DNA of 64,000 nt from Eonycteris spelaea (Eukaryota; Chordata; Mammalia; Chiroptera; Pteropodidae): NCBI GenBank assembly GCA_003508835.1, contig PUFA01000105.1, positions 5,022,001 through 5,086,000 of the forward strand. Reading direction: 5' to 3'. The position numbers and the translations under genes were made by a program. Positions 58,320 through 64,000 of this stretch are shown piece after piece. Within the stretch, counting starts at the first letter, position 1. Every line of letters starts with the position of its first letter. The notes beneath the pieces were generated by a model. That model was not told where the DNA came from and did not search any database. It saw only the letters and a program-made list of their open reading frames with translations.

Positions 58320-60625
58320 TAATTTTTATGTATACCTACACACATGCATAAAAATGTGTATATTTTTTTTTTGTGCATATTTATGAATCATTTGCAAATA
58401 ATTTAAATATTTTACATACTATTTTACCATAAAATCTTTACGATATTTCAAAACTAACATTTACAAGACACATTAATACATTCAATTAAAAATAAATAGT
58501 AATCGACGGGTTGTATTGGCTACTCGATTATGGGACAGACAGCTCCAGTAACCAATGGCTGTGCCCTTTACCACCTATGATGAAGAAGAATATGAGACCT
58601 GAGCCAGGAATGAAGATGGAAGATCATTAAGACCATCAGGTAAAGCAGAAATTCTTGAAGGGCTCAGTCAAGGGTGGACTAGTAAAAGCACCTGAACTAG
58701 TCAAAACAAAGAACCCACCTAACGAGCAAAGAAACCCACAAAGTGTTTCTATCACTATCTAGTCTCTAGGTTGAAAAAAAAAGTCTCTCTCTAGATAATT
58801 GGTAACCATAAGTTATTCCATGTATGATTTTGAAGTTAGAATTTATGCCCTACTTATTGGTAGAGAGTGCCCAAGTTGGGAAATTATCATAAAAATCGGT
58901 CCCTGAAAACTGACATCTCCCCAACACCCAGAAAAGCCAACTAATGCAAAAGCACTCTTCAGTGAAAAATTCTCCACAAGGGCTGCACAAAAACCATACA
59001 TAACTGCTCAATTAAAATTACTCATACTGTAATGTTAAAAAGCATATGAGCAAAGATAAGAATTTTCAATAGTCAATTTAGATTCATATGGTTTCAAATA
59101 ACTCTGAGTGTAAAACATATTATATATGTGATACATATATAATTGAATGTGTTCATATTTGCTAGCATTTTTGTTCTATTCTCTTTAAAGACCATCTATA
59201 CTTAGAGATTTATGTAATAAAATATCTTTTATTACTACATTTTATATAATAAAAATATATATTTAAATTAGAATGTGTACTTTAACTTTCTAAATCTCCC
59301 AGAAAAAAAAAATGTAGCTTGGAATTCATAAAAATTCATTTTATTAAATTGAAAAAAGAATTTTTAATGTTTTATTTGGAATTTAAAAATATTAAATCCC
59401 AAAGCAAAATGTGTTTATTTTTAATGAAAGTCCAAAGAAATGGAAGCCCAGCCCAAGTCCTCATTCTCTGTTTTTCTAACTGGGCTTGGTCTCAGCCCCC
59501 AGCACCTCACATAGACCCCAGGAGAAAGGAAATTGCCTCAATACTTTAAAACTGGCTGTTTCTGGAATGAATATGGAATCTTCAAGACAGTGAAAGCTAA
59601 ATTAGTTCAATAGTAAGTCTTTCATGTTTTCTTGAAAAAAAAAAAAGTCCAAAAAGTTAACAAACTCTGCAGGACTGGGAGAGAACTGGTTTCACATTCA
59701 CAATATTTAGAAAACACGGCTTTTAGAAAGTTACCTTTGACCACATTTTGTTTATTAAACCTCATATTATATTTGGGTTTGCCAGATACCAGGGCAGTAG
59801 ATTTATGTAGTAAATGTTTGTTCTCTAAAGGAATGTAGCTTGAGAAAAATCTAGCGTTCACTTTGCCAGGACGAGTCCATCATTTATATTTTTTAGTTTT
59901 TTTGTCTCTTACTTTCCTGCCTTACTGATCCCAAACAATTTAAACTCTACTATCTGCATTCTCCTTTTGCTTCTGAACTGCTAAGGACTTCTGGAGAAAT
60001 CCACACAACTATACCGGTAGCTTCAGCAAGATTTTCATGGTTTCCAACCTCTAGTGAGTTAATACAGCTCCATCTGCCAAACTTTTATTCACTTCTAATA
60101 CTCCTTTTACATGTCCCTCCAAACAATAATCCATGTTTTCTTTATAATCAGCTTAAAACCCATATTCTAATATTTTCTAAATTGCCTGACTTTGTATGTT
60201 TATGAGAAACCATACAAACTACAGAAAAAATAAAATATCTAAGAATTAATTCATATAGTTGCATTTTTTTTTATGAAAAAGTTTTCAAATGGCGTGGATT
60301 TTCTCCTCTGGCCAGTTTCTTTATATATTATAAAAATTGCTAAGAAATGAGAGATGATAAATATTTTAGGCTTATATCACTACTTTCATATCAAGCAATT
60401 TAGTACAGAATTACACAAATAATATGAAAATTGGAACTATAATCATTCAAAAACATTTCTATTCATTGACTTAAACAGATATAATGTTTTATTTGTACTA
60501 ATCTTATAATTGAATCCTATTGTGTAATCTTATCAATGATATTTAACCAGCTAAATATTTGTAGTTTATTTCCGCATCATTTTTCTCTGCTTTCTTTCTA
60601 GGAGTCCCTTAGTCTGTATCTCTGT
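58320..60625. other. No gene recognised
   Basis: AT-rich unique DNA. 58500-58760 is less AT-rich and unclassified. At 59870-60180 the C/T-rich text is loosely L2-like but not callable. ORFs of 68-79 codons at 59319-59861 are not recognisable. Confidence 0.4.
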
Positions 60626-60629
60626 TCCA

Positions 60630-60630
<1 letters not shown>

Positions 60631-60674
<44 letters not shown>
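60631..60674. repeat. (AC)n microsatellite
   Basis: 22 pure AC units, then 'cacacacccc'. Confidence 0.97.
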
Positions 60675-60675
<1 letters not shown>

Positions 60676-60679
60676 ACAC

Positions 60680-63540
60680 ACCCCTTCTGCTTTATAATGT
60701 CTATTCCCTGGAAAACAGGGCAATAATCGGGATGTTGGTGTCAAGACATGAAAGTCTGCTTAGTTCTTACCAATTGGCTCAGACAATATACCTGGATTTT
60801 AAACTACCACGATTAATACCCATTACATGCCTATGGTACCAAGTGTGTATATCTGTAAAGCAAGCTTGCAAAGGACCAGCAATAATTCCAGATAATAAAA
60901 CTGTCTACTCAACAACCTTCTTAGAAAAGAAAAACCAGTAACTTCCAGTAATTCCATCTATAATTTCTTAGGATTCTATAGGGAAAGAATTCAACAAGAA
61001 GGATATTAGAAGGAATGAATAAGTCTATTTCTGATGTCAGCTACAGAGGTAAAAGCTGAAATTTACCCAAAGGCTGCCTCCTGCCAAGTTTTCTTCTTGT
61101 CTAGAAACCCAGGCAATCTCAGGTATGTTCCTGGAATTTTTCTACCTTAGACAATTCTCTATTCCCAAGACATATTTTTGCACTTAAGAAAGACAGTAAA
61201 GAGTTGAGAAAATGTCAATTGTCCTCTTGATGGAGGATTCATTTACCTTTTGCAAATATTTTCCTAAATCTTATCGTTCTACTTCTTTCAACATTATAGA
61301 CAAGATACATTTCTAATATAATTCTATGGTGTCTATATTTTTCAGGAAAGTTATCTGAGGGGATTATTTGAATACAGTTAAGATATAAAGTCTAAAATCA
61401 TTACATGTACTTACACATGACATTTTCCTTTAGAGACATTTTCTTTTAATAATTGATGTATATGTTTATCATTTTCAACCACTTAGAGTATGCTCAAAAA
61501 CAGGGCCAGTCTGTGTCTTAAAAGTATTTTGAATCACCTCAATATTCATTGTATTGAGTTGATTTTGTTAATTAACTATTTTGTGACAAAGTTATCAAAC
61601 TAATTCCCAAGGGTTTCTTCAATTATATTATTAGATATTAATACAAATTATTAATAATAGTCTTCATTTTATTTGATCAAGTCCCTTTATCCTTGTGAAG
61701 ATTGTTATAATGTGACTTTTATTAATATAAAAAAACAGGAATTATGTAATTTAATGCTGTAAGAGAATGGAGAAATCATAGCAAAACCAATATTTGTAGT
61801 TAAGAAAACTAAAATGAAATAAGAAACTATTTAATTAATAATAAAACTCAGTTCCCTGATACTTTATCAATCGTTCTTTCTGGTATATATTATTACTTTA
61901 AGCTTAGATTTTAGCCACCTCCTTATTCTAAATTTGCCACCATATAAGTATATGTTTATAGTAAAAGTAACATTTCAGTAAAATTGCAACACCTTTTGCT
62001 TTAATAAATTCAAATAGATTTTTTTAATTTTTAATTATTTATTTAGCTCCTAATAGTGTTCATTGTGTAATGTTTCTCTAATTGCCCATAAAGATCCTGC
62101 CAGATTGGGATGAAGGATGCAATTCAATGTCTAAAGGATGTTTCCAAGGTCTGGCATTGTTAGAAGCTCTGAATTACAAGCTAAATTTTAGGCAAAGCGT
62201 ATGTTTAGAGAGAATCAGCCTGTTTCTAATGGCATGTGTTCATATTGCTATGTTACAATTTTTTTAATCTCAGTGATCTGTCACTACTTGCAGATGAGTT
62301 AAATGTGTTCATTTTTTCCTCCTCCCAAAGCTGCATATCGTTCTGACAGTATATTTGAGTATCTTATTGTTTCTGCCTGTGGAGATTATCTAGCCCATCA
62401 GGGTTGCTTTACAATAATCATTACCCCGACAATGTTGCACTCCTTATTGATCTTTTCTTCCAATGAATGTGTAACCTCCTCAGAGAGTTTAAGAACAAAT
62501 TTTAAATTCTGATTTGCCTTAAACTAGCTCTGTGTGCTTGAATGTTATTTACCTCCTTTGAGTTTATAAAATGAGGAATTGAAAACTAGCTAGGTATTAT
62601 CAGATAGTTCACCTAACAATAAGAAAAGAAAATTTTAATAAAAGTTAATTAAGTAATAAGAAAAAAATACATGTCTACTTTTGGTTTAACTGATCTCTCA
62701 ATATTTCTTTGTAGAATGTGATTGTATTCATTTTCCCAATATCTAAGGACAATTTGGGAAGTTTGGTTTGCCTCTTTAACTTGCTGATTGATGTCCCATA
62801 AGGTAGTGTGCTGAAAACTAGAGGAATTTCTCTGATAAAAGTTAAATTTATGTTATTATCTAAAATTGACAGTGTTTGTTTTCATGGTGACAACTAACTC
62901 ATAATATAAGCCTTCTTTAGCACTGCAAGAGATCTATATAACCATTCATGATCATGTTGGGAGATGCTTTAAAGAACTCAATCATTGTAAAATAGTTCTT
63001 TATTAAATGTGTCCAGAATATTTGATACATTTTTGTTCTATTCCTTTAAAGACTGGCTAAGGTATAGAAAAACAGTTTTAGAGACAATCGTCTGATACTG
63101 TGCTGGAAGAAGCAGTAAAATTCCATAATATAAATGTCTGCTCTCACACACACGTTTGTTCACAGACACAGGACCAGTAGAAAGATAACTGGCATGACAT
63201 TGACATTAAATAAGAACCTCGAGAACAAGTTTAAAACGCTGACGAAGCATCTACTCTGGGAAATGAGTGATAAAGAAACATGGTACGTTATTTTGTAGAT
63301 CAGAGATTTTTATTGTAAATCTGAACACAGGGGCAGAAAATTAGAATGTAAAAGAAATAATCAAATCAAAACACGATATTGATGATTTATTTAGCTGAAA
63401 TTAAAAAACCTTAATCTAACCTGATGCAAATGCTTTGAATAAAAATATGAAACCATGCTGATTATTGCTTTGAAGCCAGTTTCCATTAAAAGCATGTGGA
63501 GATCTCTAAAGTTGGTTATGTGTTTTTCAATATTTAAGAA
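60680..63540. other. No gene; repeat-poor unique DNA
   Basis: No repeat recognised. 62085-62515 is repeat-free and less AT-rich, with two plus-strand ORFs of 61 and 69 codons that I do not recognise. It may hold conserved non-coding DNA. Confidence 0.35.
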
Positions 63541-63544
63541 ATAT

Positions 63545-63640
63545 TATTTTACAAATAGATGCTCATCTGGAAGAAAGAGATGGAGATGAAGGCAACATAG
63601 AGAGAAAGAAATAGAGGTAGAGTATAAGAAAGAGAAATTA
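63545..63640. repeat. Purine-rich low-complexity tract
   Basis: Irregular GA-rich sequence ('gaaagagatggagatgaagg', 'gagagaaagaaatagaggta'). Confidence 0.75.
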
Positions 63641-63644
63641 TAAT

Positions 63645-64000
63645 GAGGGAAATTCAACTATAAATGAAACTTTTTTCAATAATATTTTTGTTTAAGATAC
63701 ATATTTATTTTAAAATAAGGTAATCTTTAAGGAATTGAAAACACACGTAAGAAATAAATTGTGGCTCCGATATGCTTAAAGATTATATGGGTGGTTAGAG
63801 TCAGGTTTCTAAAATGATATATGATAAACAGAGTGATCAATAATGGGAAACTAAGTAGAAAATAAATGATAATAGTCAGTTAATAGCTCCCAAATTTCAC
63901 AACTTGTTAAATCAAAACTATCAAACATCTACTTGCATGATATTTAGAAAATAATTTAGTGACTCAATATTTCTAAGATAAATTTGCTGTTCACCGTGTC
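63645..64000. other. No gene recognised
   Basis: AT-rich unique DNA to the window end. Confidence 0.4.

Noticed and set aside
1..64000. tRNA, U6, 7SK or other small-RNA genes, mitochondrial insertions, intact retroviral genes
   Set aside because: I looked for their familiar words on both strands and saw none; only MIR (tRNA-derived) and the 5S SINE carry RNA-gene ancestry. A covariance-model search would be more sensitive.

Overview
This is nuclear DNA of a placental mammal with no protein-coding exon, functional RNA gene or operon-like structure that I can support. It is about two-thirds A+T by eye and free of long ORFs; the longest are 189, 144 and 123 codons, none recognisable as host protein. 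Most identifiable content is old interspersed repeats: LINE-1 and possibly HAL1, L2, MIR, Tigger-type DNA transposons and solo LTRs. Microsatellites are scattered through it. It reads as an intergenic desert or the inside of a very large intron.

Two features point to a bat, perhaps a fruit bat (Pteropodidae). A SINE at 46932-47190 has a 5S rRNA-like head, a poly(A) tail and target-site duplications; 5S-derived SINEs are known from fruit bats. The antisense LINE-1 3' end at about 41975-42090 resembles the L1 3' end I recall from bat genomes. I see no Alu, rodent B1/B2, ruminant Bov or carnivore tRNA-Lys SINE. The species assignment is an inference.

Layout. 1-5 kb: L1 3' portion (+), AC and TA microsatellites, internally deleted Tigger1, two LTR-like remnants, L1 3'UTR piece (-) and a solitary Tigger1 end. 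5-10 kb: L2 tail, L1 3' ends (-) and a Tigger-like terminus. 10-18 kb: mostly unique DNA, an L2 piece, an antisense L1/HAL1 ORF1 relic and a MaLR-type LTR. 19-29 kb: L1 pieces, one carrying a 44-bp tandem repeat; a long antisense L1 (about 24.4-26.3 kb); an L1 ORF1 relic (28.6-29.1 kb); L2 tails. 30-36 kb: mostly unique DNA, one LTR-like block and an AT-rich palindromic tract. 36.8-37.8 kb: a long L2. 38-57 kb: mostly unique DNA with MIRs, the bat-type L1 end, the 5S SINE and several low-repeat blocks that may be conserved non-coding elements. 57.1-57.5 kb: a compact CpG-rich island, the best candidate for a functional element. 58-64 kb: one L1 3' piece and unique AT-rich DNA.

No genes act together here. 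Family names come from remembered consensus sequences read by eye, so boundaries are approximate and subfamily names are given only where a diagnostic stretch is visible.
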